Below, piece by piece: positions 1-5,862 of a stretch of 8,802 bases of DNA. How positions within the stretch are numbered: position 1 is the first letter of the stretch; the number at the start of each line of letters is the position of its first letter. Below the pieces are notes generated by a model. That model made no database searches. It had not been told where the DNA came from and saw only the letters and a program-made list of their open reading frames with translations. A program made the position numbers and the translations under genes. Source of the DNA: Desulfobacteraceae bacterium (GTDB lineage Bacteria > Desulfobacterota > Desulfobacteria > Desulfobacterales > JAUWMJ01); assembly GCA_030612225.1 (NCBI GenBank), contig JAUWOH010000116.1:1-8802 (forward strand), written 5' to 3'.

Positions 1-12
1 TAGCTTTAACTC

Positions 13-38
13 CTTGTAATTATTGTTAATATTACAAG
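13..38. promoter_or_regulatory. 8-bp inverted repeat abutting an SD at the left edge
   Basis: CTTGTAAT at 13-20 is perfectly mirrored by ATTACAAG at 31-38, with a 10-base AT-rich spacer. Read on the minus strand, the repeat runs straight into AAGGAG (plus-strand 10-15), nine bases before the window edge, so a minus-strand gene may start just outside. A TTGACA box lies upstream on the same strand (plus 63-68), but I see no well-spaced -10. The dyad could be a repressor operator or an RNA hairpin that partly covers the SD. No downstream gene is visible, so the role is inferred. Confidence 0.3.
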
Positions 39-107
39 TCGCCACGAAAATTTATTCTTAAATGTCAAGCAAAATATTTACTTTTTTTCACTTTTTTCAC
101 CGTCTTT

Positions 108-155
108 TTAATACATGCAAAAACCTAACCGGACATTACTGGGTAATGCTGCCAT
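108..155 (-). CDS. 15-codon micro-ORF with strong SD (doubtful)
   Basis: This minus-strand ORF reads MAALPSNVRLGFCMY then TAA. AAGGAG (plus 163-168) sits 7 bases before the ATG, which is better translation-initiation context than several real genes here have. It could be a leader peptide for a gene off the left edge, or the surviving start of a deleted gene. I do not recognise the peptide, and it is too short to judge by codon use. Apart from this ORF and the dyad at 13-38, I see nothing in the 1-303 stretch. Confidence 0.2.
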   Translation of the reverse strand: MAALPSNVRLGFCMY

Positions 156-303
156 AATAGTTCTCCTTTATAGTATAACAGTGTTGATAAATATAAAATG
201 AAGCCCCTTTCCCGAAAGCTACCTAATAGATTCTCCTAAAGATCGCATTATGTTATGTCTATCGAAGCTACGCCTTCCCGACTCGTACCGGCCCGGGACA
301 GCC

Positions 304-1224
304 TCATAGTGGGGGCTGATCATCTATAGCATCAAGCAAGCCAGTAATTCTGTCGGCTTTATTTAGCTCACTTAGCCATGTTTCCGGAATGGCGCCATAC
401 CCCAAATGTGCTCCGAGGACCATACCAGCCAGCATGCCTCTTGATGCGGAGTCACCGCCGGCCATAACATTTTCAATTAGAGAGGCCTTAAGATCGTTTT
501 CATATTTGGCGATCAAATGAACCGTTGAAGGAAATGCCATATCGATTTCACACGCCTGGCCGAAACTATCGATGGCAGATCTGGTGTCAACATCAGTACT
601 CTTTACGCCCGCATCCACCCATTCACAAATGGTGTCTTCCTTCAATTCTTCTTCGCACACACGTTCCATTGCTTCCGTGGGCGCAATTCCTCTAAGGACA
701 TGCCATAGGACCCTTGCAAAAAATTCTGCGCTTTCAATAACCAGCGGGTTATTGTGACTCATGGCTGTTTGAGCCCTGGATGCAGCGATCATGGTTTCCA
801 GGTCTTCACGGTATGTGTACACAATTGGGCTGATCCGGGACGCGCCGGCAAGATCGGTAGAATTGGAACCAGAGGATTCGAGCCCGCTGCCTTCAGCAAA
901 ATGTTCAAGGGTTTCTTTTGTAGCGTTGTCGAAATATCCGTCGTAGTTTTCAAAAAGGCTCCTCCAGCTTTGGGAAAAGCGGATGAGGTCAAAGCCCGAG
1001 CATTCTGCAACGGATTTCAGCAATACCAGTGTCTGATCTCCGTAATGGGTAAAATCACCCGCATCTTTAGTTCCGTGATATGATTTGCCGAGCGGTTTTT
1101 CCAGATGTTCCACACGTCCGAATTTCCGGTCAACCACGTGGGTATTATAAACCCAGTGAGCACCAAGCGCCAGTGAGTCTGCTATAAAAGATGCCATAAC
1201 CATCCCTTTTGCTTTTACTTTCAT
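304..1224 (-). CDS. ADP-ribosylglycohydrolase-family protein (DraG/crystallin-J1 type)
   Basis: This 306-residue protein has the all-helical ADP-ribosylglycohydrolase fold signature. The N-terminus carries ADSLALGAHWVY (15-26), the first active-site region reads HYGDQT (60-65), and the C-terminal metal-site region reads GGDSASRGMLAGMVLGA (256-272). Family members remove ADP-ribose from modified proteins using two Mg ions in the cytoplasm. Canonical DraG has T-D-D-T and D-x-D-T style motifs; here they are G-D-Q-T and D-S-A-S. Only part of the usual metal ligand set is therefore present (D63, T65, D258), and activity may differ from ADP-ribosyl hydrolysis. The ATG start is supported by AAGGA (plus 1233-1237), 8 bases upstream. 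The gene follows the thioesterase gene on the same strand with a 91-base gap, so co-transcription is possible. No partner ADP-ribosyltransferase is visible. Confidence 0.85.
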   Translation of the reverse strand: MKVKAKGMVMASFIADSLALGAHWVYNTHVVDRKFGRVEHLEKPLGKSYHGTKDAGDFTHYGDQTLVLLKSVAECSGFDLIRFSQSWRSLFENYDGYFDNATKETLEHFAEGSGLESSGSNSTDLAGASRISPIVYTYREDLETMIAASRAQTAMSHNNPLVIESAEFFARVLWHVLRGIAPTEAMERVCEEELKEDTICEWVDAGVKSTDVDTRSAIDSFGQACEIDMAFPSTVHLIAKYENDLKASLIENVMAGGDSASRGMLAGMVLGAHLGYGAIPETWLSELNKADRITGLLDAIDDQPPL

Positions 1225-1315
1225 CTTTTTTGTCCTTTCGCTATAAAAGCTTTTTCCGGTATGATCTCTTGCCTGTACATGTATGTCCCTGGAACTCCGA
1301 TTCTATCTTTAAAGG

Positions 1316-1747
1316 TTAGGTATCGTTTACCGGCAGACTATCTATCAAGATATAATTAACCTGTGCTACAGCAACATGCTTTTTTGTTGCGTCGTAAAGG
1401 TCAATTGAAACCGGGCACAAAGTTCGACCTAACTTTATTACTTTTGCCTTTACGGTAACCTCACTGAGACATGGAGCAAGAAACCGTATATTCATATCCG
1501 TGGTAGTTAGCTTGACAAATGGTCCTGTTTTCGTGAAAATTGCAAAGCAAGCCGTGCTATCGGCAATGGTCATTAACAATCCACCATGGAATGATTTAAA
1601 GACTCCATCATAGCTTAACTTCCTTTGAACCTTTGTCTCACAATACCCATCGGCAAGTGAAATGATTTGAATTTTTAGCGTATCAACTATTGGAATCTTA
1701 TTTATCTCAGTAAGTATATCACTTTTAAGTTCGGACGATAATTCCAT
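1316..1747 (-). CDS. PaaI-type hotdog-fold thioesterase
   Basis: The 143-residue length fits a single hotdog domain. HGGLLMTIADS (54-64) is the PaaI/acyl-CoA thioesterase signature, with the helix-borne acidic residue at D63. TTTDMNIRFLAP (81-92) matches the following beta strand that typically reads T-x-x-x-N-x-x-x-x-x-P. Such enzymes hydrolyse acyl- or aryl-CoA thioesters in the cytoplasm as homotetramers; the substrate cannot be told from sequence. The start is the ATG at 1745-1747. Upstream AGGGG (plus 1760-1764) is a loosely spaced SD, so initiation may be weak. Its upstream region is the IS110 relic and repeat P, so it may use a promoter contributed by that element. The ADP-ribosylglycohydrolase-family gene lies downstream on the same strand. 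Confidence 0.85.
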   Translation of the reverse strand: MELSSELKSDILTEINKIPIVDTLKIQIISLADGYCETKVQRKLSYDGVFKSFHGGLLMTIADSTACFAIFTKTGPFVKLTTTDMNIRFLAPCLSEVTVKAKVIKLGRTLCPVSIDLYDATKKHVAVAQVNYILIDSLPVNDT

Positions 1748-1786
1748 AATTCTTAATATCCCCTAAAGATTAGCACAATAAAATCG

Positions 1787-1849
1787 TCTCGTATAAGAGC
1801 TCAGATTACAAGTTTTGTTAAGATAAGGCAAGCCTGTATAGTTTTTCAA
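1787..1849. repeat. Repeat P, copy A (IS110 left-flank sequence)
   Basis: This segment matches 5079-5145 at roughly three quarters of positions. Shared blocks include CGTATAAGA, CAAGTTTT and TTAAGATA, followed by TATAGTTT and AAATTA. Here it runs directly into the IS110 transposase relic. It is therefore probably the non-coding left end of the IS, the part of IS110 elements that encodes the bridge RNA. It also occupies the region just upstream of the thioesterase gene on the opposite strand. Confidence 0.6.
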
Positions 1850-1873
1850 ATTAACCAATAGAATAAAGGAAGT

Positions 1874-2062
1874 ATGCCTATGGGGCTAAAAGATTATGGC
1901 AGAAATAAGAAAAAACGTAAAGAATATATTCTTCAAAGCGGGCTTTTATAAGCTGTAGTGGATGTAAGAAAGGCAAAGCATGATGCCTGTATAGGAGCTT
2001 TGGAAGATATCAGGTCAAGTGGGTTTCGGGACAACCTTCTGCTTAAAAGTTTCCGAAATTAA
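1874..2062 (+). pseudogene. IS110-family transposase 5' fragment, copy A
   Basis: The reading frame starts MPMGLKDYGRNKKKRKEYIL (first 20 codons), has one in-frame TAA at codon 26, and then continues AVVDVRKAKHDACIGALED. The stretch V-V-D-V-R-K-A-K-H-D-A-C-I is the start of the RuvC-like DEDD domain of IS110 transposases, where G-V-D-V-G-K-x-K-H is typical and the Asp is the first catalytic acid. A complete family member is about 300-400 residues. Only about 60 codons survive, so the protein is dead. Copy B at 5559-5729 is co-linear, with its stop at a different codon. The family call comes from motif recognition, not a search. Confidence 0.6.
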
Positions 2063-2081
2063 CTAAATGTAATATAAGCTA

Positions 2082-2115
2082 CTCAAGTTTCGCACCCCTT
2101 ATCTATAGCGAAGCC
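2082..2115. repeat. Solo mobile-element end (repeat R)
   Basis: CTCAAGTTTCGCACCCCT at 2082-2099 matches the two inverted ends of the element at 5151-5491 with at most one difference. Similarity continues through TATCTATAGCGAAGC, compared with TATCTACAGCAAAGC at 5170-5184. No inverted partner is visible nearby, so it is a lone end left by deletion or a one-ended event. The rest of the 1748-2202 gap holds only the IS110 relic and unrecognised sequence. Confidence 0.55.
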
Positions 2116-2202
2116 TTGACCAACCTGAGGCAGAGGGTGTTTTTTGGACTTCTTCTAATTGTTCCAAAACATTGAATATCGAATCACCCTGAAGCCACTA
2201 TT

Positions 2203-3771
2203 TTACTTATGTCGCACAAAGAGAAAATCGCCACCTTGATGACCTGCTTTGCGTATATCTGAATATTCCGGTGTTTGATCTGAATTGAGCATTACCGGAC
2301 GGCGAATTTTGAGGAAAAGCATAGTGGCGTCCATTATTCCTTCATTTTCCATGAGCGCATTCAATAAAGCGGAGGCAAAAACAGAATGGTTGTTACTGCC
2401 TCCGCTATCAATTACCGGTTCTAAACCACCAGAAGATAACACCGAACGCGCTTTTTTACGTGAAATACGATAGAAATAATTAGGATTTCTGTGGCTGATA
2501 TGCAAACCCCTTGAAAGTTTTCCTGAATAACAGCTGTCAGTGACTACCAGAATATGTTTCGCATTAATAGCCTTAAGTTTAGAGGTTATCGATGAATTAG
2601 ATATCCAATGAACGTCGTTATCAGAATCAGCATCTGTTGGAAGCCAGTAACCTTCATCGGCCTCTTCATCAAGCCAGCCGTGACCGGCATAATAGATCAA
2701 AAGATTGTCATCTTTATGCAGCTTTTTCCTGAAATTGTTTAATGACAGAAGAATTTCAGAACGCTTGGCGTCAACAAGTAGATTTACTGAAAAACCATAG
2801 TGATTTTGTAAAATATCGGCAACCCGGGTTGCATCATGCCTTGCAGTTTTTAGCTGTGGTAGATGATGATAATTGTTGTTGCCGATAATAAGGGCATAGT
2901 AACGCCCGAAATCAGCAACCGAATACCTTGATAGAGTCATTTCCTTTTGTTTTGAAGGTTTCGTTGCATATTTCACTACTTTGTTGCTTGTATCGTCAGT
3001 AGCTGGGACATCCGCTCCTTTCGCATATAACAATTTTAGCATTTCTGCGTGGTTGTTTTGAGCAGCGATATCTGCTGGAGTCTGATCCTCTTTATTTTTT
3101 GTTTTTATTTGAGCCCCCCGGGATAACAAATACAGCTGTATTTTCAACTCGCCGGTTTTAGCTGTTTCATGCAGTGGGGTATTACCAGCATTATCTTGGT
3201 TGTTCACATCTGCCCCTTTAGATGCCAATAGTTTCACAATTTCGAAATTATGCGTTTTTGATGCAAGATGCAGGGGTGTCTCTCCTTTATTGTTTTTATT
3301 ATTTACCACAGCACCGAATGAAAGCAGAAGTTTCACTACTTCAATATAACGAAAGTTAGTTATGTAAACTCCGTATGCTGCAACTGCTTCGTGAAGAGGG
3401 GTATTGTTACTAATGTCTTGAGCATTTGCATCTGCTCCTTTAGCCAACAAAAATCTTACCAGCTCAACCCGTCCCTTAAAAGCTGCATCATGCAGTGGTG
3501 TAGATCTCTTTAAATTTTTTGTATTAACATCAGCTCCCTGTTGTAATAGGTATTCTACAATTTCAAGACGTTCTGTCACAACTGCATCATGAAGCAAAGT
3601 GTAGCCCCATTTATCTTTTTCATAAACTTTTGTTCTATCCTTGTTTATGACGTTCTTAACATCTCCTACTCTACCTTCCTGGATTGCATCATTCAAATTT
3701 ACGGCGCATCCGATAAGAAATATAGAAATAGCGTAAATAAACACAGGATATCTTAATTTTATGGGAATCAC
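2203..3771 (-). CDS. Ankyrin-repeat lipoprotein with C-terminal caspase-like (peptidase C14) domain
   Basis: This 522-residue protein has three parts. Residues 1-22 form a lipoprotein signal with lipobox L-I-G-C (Cys22); Ala at +2 argues against inner-membrane retention. Residues about 55-259 hold six ankyrin repeats of the T-P-L-H type ending G-A-D-V-N; the third carries an insertion of about seven residues, and the sixth is degenerate (T-P-A-D). Residues about 290-520 form a caspase-like domain: ALIIGNNNYHHLPQL (293-307), catalytic YAGHG (His364) and TDSCYSG (Cys414). Both catalytic residues are intact. Bacterial C14 homologues (orthocaspases) are Cys proteases, often cutting after basic residues. 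The substrate is unknown; ankyrins would recruit a partner, probably in the periplasm. The start is GTG, with AGGGG six bases upstream (plus 3778-3782). A TTGACA promoter lies about 170 bases upstream. Confidence 0.92.
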   Translation of the reverse strand: MIPIKLRYPVFIYAISIFLIGCAVNLNDAIQEGRVGDVKNVINKDRTKVYEKDKWGYTLLHDAVVTERLEIVEYLLQQGADVNTKNLKRSTPLHDAAFKGRVELVRFLLAKGADANAQDISNNTPLHEAVAAYGVYITNFRYIEVVKLLLSFGAVVNNKNNKGETPLHLASKTHNFEIVKLLASKGADVNNQDNAGNTPLHETAKTGELKIQLYLLSRGAQIKTKNKEDQTPADIAAQNNHAEMLKLLYAKGADVPATDDTSNKVVKYATKPSKQKEMTLSRYSVADFGRYYALIIGNNNYHHLPQLKTARHDATRVADILQNHYGFSVNLLVDAKRSEILLSLNNFRKKLHKDDNLLIYYAGHGWLDEEADEGYWLPTDADSDNDVHWISNSSITSKLKAINAKHILVVTDSCYSGKLSRGLHISHRNPNYFYRISRKKARSVLSSGGLEPVIDSGGSNNHSVFASALLNALMENEGIMDATMLFLKIRRPVMLNSDQTPEYSDIRKAGHQGGDFLFVRHK

Positions 3772-3932
3772 CTATATCCCCTTTCAATTATTACATCTGG
3801 CAGTTCAAAAATAAATGATAAGAATTCCCTTGTTGTGATATAAGGAAGAGATAATTTGAGGTTGTGAACTGTAACCGGTTGAATCTCAATATGTAGTAAG
3901 GTTGGAAAAGCAACGGCAATTTTCATTATCAT
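3768..3932 (-). CDS. Possible 54-codon upstream ORF coupled to the caspase gene (doubtful)
   Basis: A frame beginning MIMKIAVAFPTLLHIEIQPV ends in a TGA that overlaps the GTG start of the caspase gene as GTGA, a layout typical of translational coupling. Against it, there is no SD before the ATG, the predicted transcription start lies only about 10 bases upstream, and the peptide resembles nothing I know. It may be chance reading of a roughly 170-base 5' leader. An in-frame TTG at 3975-3977 overlaps the -35 box and is unlikely to be the start. Confidence 0.2.
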   Translation of the reverse strand: MIMKIAVAFPTLLHIEIQPVTVHNLKLSLPYITTREFLSFIFELPDVIIERGYR

Positions 3933-3948
3933 ACAAGAGAGTGGGGTT

Positions 3949-3977
3949 AAGATACCGCATAGCTGATTTATTGTCAA
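3949..3977 (-). promoter_or_regulatory. Sigma-70-type promoter for the ankyrin-caspase gene
   Basis: On the minus strand, a perfect TTGACA (plus 3972-3977) is followed after 17 bases by TATCTT (plus 3949-3954). Optimal spacing and a consensus -35 make this a convincing constitutive-type promoter. Transcription would start near 3942 and leave an untranslated leader of about 170 bases before the GTG at 3771. It overlaps the end of the RAYT-like relic, so mobile debris may have supplied it. Confidence 0.5.
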
Positions 3978-4102
3978 GACAGCATTTTCCCGCCCAGACT
4001 ACGAATCAAGCCTCCTCCAACAAGATCGGGACGGCGCCACTGATCAAGGCCGGTCTTTACATATGCATCCAGGGCGTTACTGACTTTGTTAAGAAAATGA
4101 TT
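3974..4102 (-). pseudogene. RAYT/IS200-like transposase C-terminal scrap
   Basis: The minus-strand frame between stops contains LNKVSNALDAYVKTGLDQ, then W-R-R-P-D-L-V-G-G-G-L-I-R-S-L-G-G. The R-R-P-(D/E)-L-V-G-G-G-L-I-R-S block is familiar from the C-terminal region of REP-associated (Y1 HUH) transposases in deltaproteobacteria. No HUH or Tyr motif is present, so only a tail fragment remains. Upstream (4130-4150) the phrase CTGGCTGTCCCC resembles repeats that accompany such genes. The rest of the 3772-4228 gap is leader sequence and unrecognised DNA. Confidence 0.4.
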
Positions 4103-4228
4103 CTATTTCAATTTCCCGCGGCTATCATAGCGGCTATGTACTGGCTGTCCCCTGAACTGCCAAGTTATTCGAATCTTTCTGCCTTTACCAATTGATCTGA
4201 ATTATATTAACGGATGGACATCATATAG

Positions 4229-5023
4229 TCAGATCATCTTTTTTGCAGTGGTGACCAACAGACTATCCGGTGTTGTACCGTATCTATTAATCAAGTCCGT
4301 GGAAAGCTGTTGGACGGATTTAAATACATCCATTAAAGCAGGATGCCTGTTATTTGATACATCATCTTGATATTCTTTTTCTGCTTTTATTTTATACCAT
4401 TCAGGAACGGTTGTTTTAAATTCAGCCAGCTCTTTTTCAGTTATTTCTACATCAACTACTTTCTGGTCTGTTATTTCCACATCCAGTGCAAGCAGCAGGT
4501 CACAGGTTTCTTCCTTTGTATAAGGAATACGATGATAATCCCCCCTTAAGGCCATCATCATCATCTTGCTGTTAAAAAAAAATACATTATCCGCTATTTT
4601 TTCTACATCCGTGAAATCCCGAAACATATCTATCAGAATAAGATATCCTTCTGGTGCAACAAGACATTCAATACGCTTAAGTTCTTTAACTGGTAATCTG
4701 AAATGATGCAGAGCAAACGATGAAAAAACAAGGCCATAATGATTGTTTTCTATAAATTCATCTATCTCGGGACTTCCATTATCTATAAAACTTATGGATT
4801 CTTCATCTTCAGGCATTATTTTTTTGCTATATTCATTTGACCAGAAATCTATTCCTGTATACTTTATTCCGGAAGGCAGCTTTTTTTTTATTTTTTTTAA
4901 AATACGTCCATCACCGCATCCATAATCACAAATTGAATTAATATTCTGTTTGTCAACCATTGACATTAAGTATTTAATGATTGCCTGATCTTCCTTCTGC
5001 TCAAGTATGTCCAATATTTTCAT
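4229..5023 (-). CDS. Class I SAM-dependent methyltransferase
   Basis: The full frame counts 265 residues from a TTG at 5024-5026. I prefer the ATG at 5021-5023 (264 residues), because AGGAG (plus 5030-5034) is six bases from that ATG but only three from the TTG. Numbering below uses the 265-residue frame. Motif I is DYGCGDG (34-40), the acidic SAM-ribose position is in YTGID (56-60), and the motif IV region reads LVFSSFALHHF (99-109). These define a Rossmann-fold methyltransferase of the Methyltransf_11/25/UbiE-like kind. The substrate is not evident; the charged C-terminal half (about 185-265) probably forms a substrate cap. It contains a short internal echo, DVEIT at 182-186 and 192-196. 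The upstream region is repeat P, copy B. Confidence 0.85.
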   Translation of the reverse strand: MKILDILEQKEDQAIIKYLMSMVDKQNINSICDYGCGDGRILKKIKKKLPSGIKYTGIDFWSNEYSKKIMPEDEESISFIDNGSPEIDEFIENNHYGLVFSSFALHHFRLPVKELKRIECLVAPEGYLILIDMFRDFTDVEKIADNVFFFNSKMMMMALRGDYHRIPYTKEETCDLLLALDVEITDQKVVDVEITEKELAEFKTTVPEWYKIKAEKEYQDDVSNNRHPALMDVFKSVQQLSTDLINRYGTTPDSLLVTTAKKMI

Positions 5024-5078
5024 CAAGATCTCCTGATTCCAAAAATAGTTAAATTTTATTTTCCGGTCTTTGTCACCA

Positions 5079-5145
5079 CATCGTATAAGAACTCAAAGTG
5101 CAAGTTTTTTTAAGATAGGGCATACCTCCAAATATAGTTTGTAAA
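5079..5145. repeat. Repeat P, copy B
   Basis: This is the counterpart of 1787-1849, sharing TCGTATAAGA, CTCAA, CAAGTTTT, TTAAGATA, TATAGTTT and AAATTA. In copy A, P joins the IS110 relic directly. Here the two halves are separated by 5146-5533. As in copy A, the segment lies just upstream of a minus-strand gene, here the methyltransferase. Confidence 0.6.
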
Positions 5146-5150
5146 TTATG

Positions 5151-5491
5151 ACTCAAGTTTCGTACCCCTTATCTACAGCAAAGCTTTAATTCCTGAAGAG
5201 TTGATTCGTATCGTAAGGAGTGAATCGAGACGGTTATATCATTTTCTTCCAGGTGATATGAATATAGTCATTTACTAGCGTATCCTGATATTAGGGATAA
5301 AGTGCGTGAGTTGCTAAATTATATAAAGCTGTACATCTATCCCAAATATCAGGACACTGCGAAAGAGTGGATGCTATGACCAACATATCATCTTCCAGAA
5401 AATAATATAACCGTCTCGATTCACATCTGATCTTATATCTTAAGCGTCATCAGGGCATCACTTTTTGCAAAATAGGGGTGCGAAACTTGAG
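5151..5491. mobile_element. MITE-like element with 18-bp terminal inverted repeats and a nested palindrome
   Basis: CTCAAGTTTCGTACCCCT (5152-5169) is mirrored by 5474-5491 with one mismatch. Inside, 5220-5260 pairs with 5384-5424 (36 of 41 positions, including a perfect 20-bp block). A further 19-bp pair lies at 5281-5299 and 5338-5356 with two mismatches. Because of the symmetry, both strands can be read as related peptides: E-S-R-R-L-Y-H-F-L-P-G-D-M on plus and E-S-R-R-L-Y-Y-F-L-E-D-D-M on minus, each broken by stops. No transposase is encoded, so it is a non-autonomous element or a collapsed IS. A solo end occurs at 2082. I do not recognise the family. Confidence 0.55.
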
Positions 5492-5507
5492 CTATGATTT
5501 TTATTTA

Positions 5508-5528
5508 CCCCGTCCGCTTGCGGCGGGG
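5508..5528. repeat. GC-rich REP-like hairpin
   Basis: CCCCG(T)CCGC at 5508-5517 pairs with GCGGCGGGG at 5520-5528, giving nine base pairs with one bulged T and a tiny loop. It stands out from AT-rich surroundings. It lies 30 bases before the IS110 relic start. Several IS110 elements are known to insert next to REP palindromes, so it may be a relic target. No T-run follows, so a terminator is unlikely. Confidence 0.5.
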
Positions 5529-5558
5529 AGCTTCATTAACCAACAAAATAAAGGATGT

Positions 5559-5729
5559 ATGCCCATTAGATTTAAAGATTATGGCAGAAATCAGAAAAAC
5601 CGTAAAGAGTATATTCATCAAAGCTGACTTTTATTAGCTGGAGTGGATGAAAACAAGGGAAAGCATGATTCCCGTACAGGGAATTTGGAAGGTGTCAGGT
5701 GCAGGAACGCGTGGGTTTCGGGCTCTTAA
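5559..5729 (+). pseudogene. IS110-family transposase 5' fragment, copy B
   Basis: The frame starts MPIRFKDYGRNQKNRKEYIH, has a TGA at codon 23, and then reads LLLAGVDENKGKHDSRTG. This aligns codon for codon with copy A (1874-2062), but the internal stop is three codons earlier, so each copy keeps sense where the other has a stop. The G-V-D-x-x-K-x-K-H-D segment holds the presumed first DEDD aspartate. DNA similarity to copy A runs from ATTAACCA (about 5535) to about 5749. Neither copy has the rest of the transposase, so both probably descend from one truncated ancestor. Confidence 0.6.
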
Positions 5730-5740
5730 ACTTATGCCCC

Positions 5741-5774
5741 CGGATTAAAAAATTTATGGAAAATCCGATTTTTT
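5741..5774 (+). terminator. Possible weak rho-independent terminator
   Basis: CGGATT (5741-5746) pairs with AATCCG (5762-5767) over a long loop, and TTTTTT follows at 5769-5774. The six-bp stem is weak. If active, it would insulate the downstream operon from transcription through the IS110 relic. Confidence 0.25.
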
Positions 5775-5781
5775 CTTCATG

Positions 5782-5811
5782 TTGACATTGATGGAATGAA
5801 TAAAGTATTAC
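5782..5811 (+). promoter_or_regulatory. Sigma-70-type promoter of the DUF819-lyase operon
   Basis: Perfect TTGACA (5782-5787), an 18-base spacer and TATTAC (5806-5811). Transcription would start near 5818, too close to the ATG at 5824 for an SD to fit. This supports initiation at 5863 instead. Confidence 0.5.
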
Positions 5812-5862
5812 AAATAAAAGGGAATGTACCCTGGAATGTTGATATCTTCCAAAGGAGCCGCT

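Noticed and set aside
754..1083. Plus-strand ORF of 109 codons inside the ADP-ribosylglycohydrolase-family gene
   Set aside because: It lies antisense to a gene with clear family motifs, and its own translation shows no recognisable domain.
3902..4195. Plus-strand ORF of 97 codons
   Set aside because: It runs antisense to the promoter region and the RAYT-like fragment; the translation is low in recognisable structure and there is no convincing SD.
2203..5023. Ankyrin-caspase plus methyltransferase as a defence operon
   Set aside because: The genes are 457 bp apart with a promoter and transposase debris between them, and no restriction, nucleotide-signalling or sensor gene is present. The evidence for a shared system is too thin.
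2082..5491. Three copies of the CTCAAGTTTCG motif as a possible CRISPR or regulatory array
   Set aside because: Spacing is irregular and one copy is inverted with a partner; they behave as mobile-element ends, not as an array.
5824..5862. Longer start for the DUF819 protein
   Set aside because: No usable SD, and the predicted transcription start is only a few bases upstream; the ATG at 5863 has AAAGGAG at good spacing.
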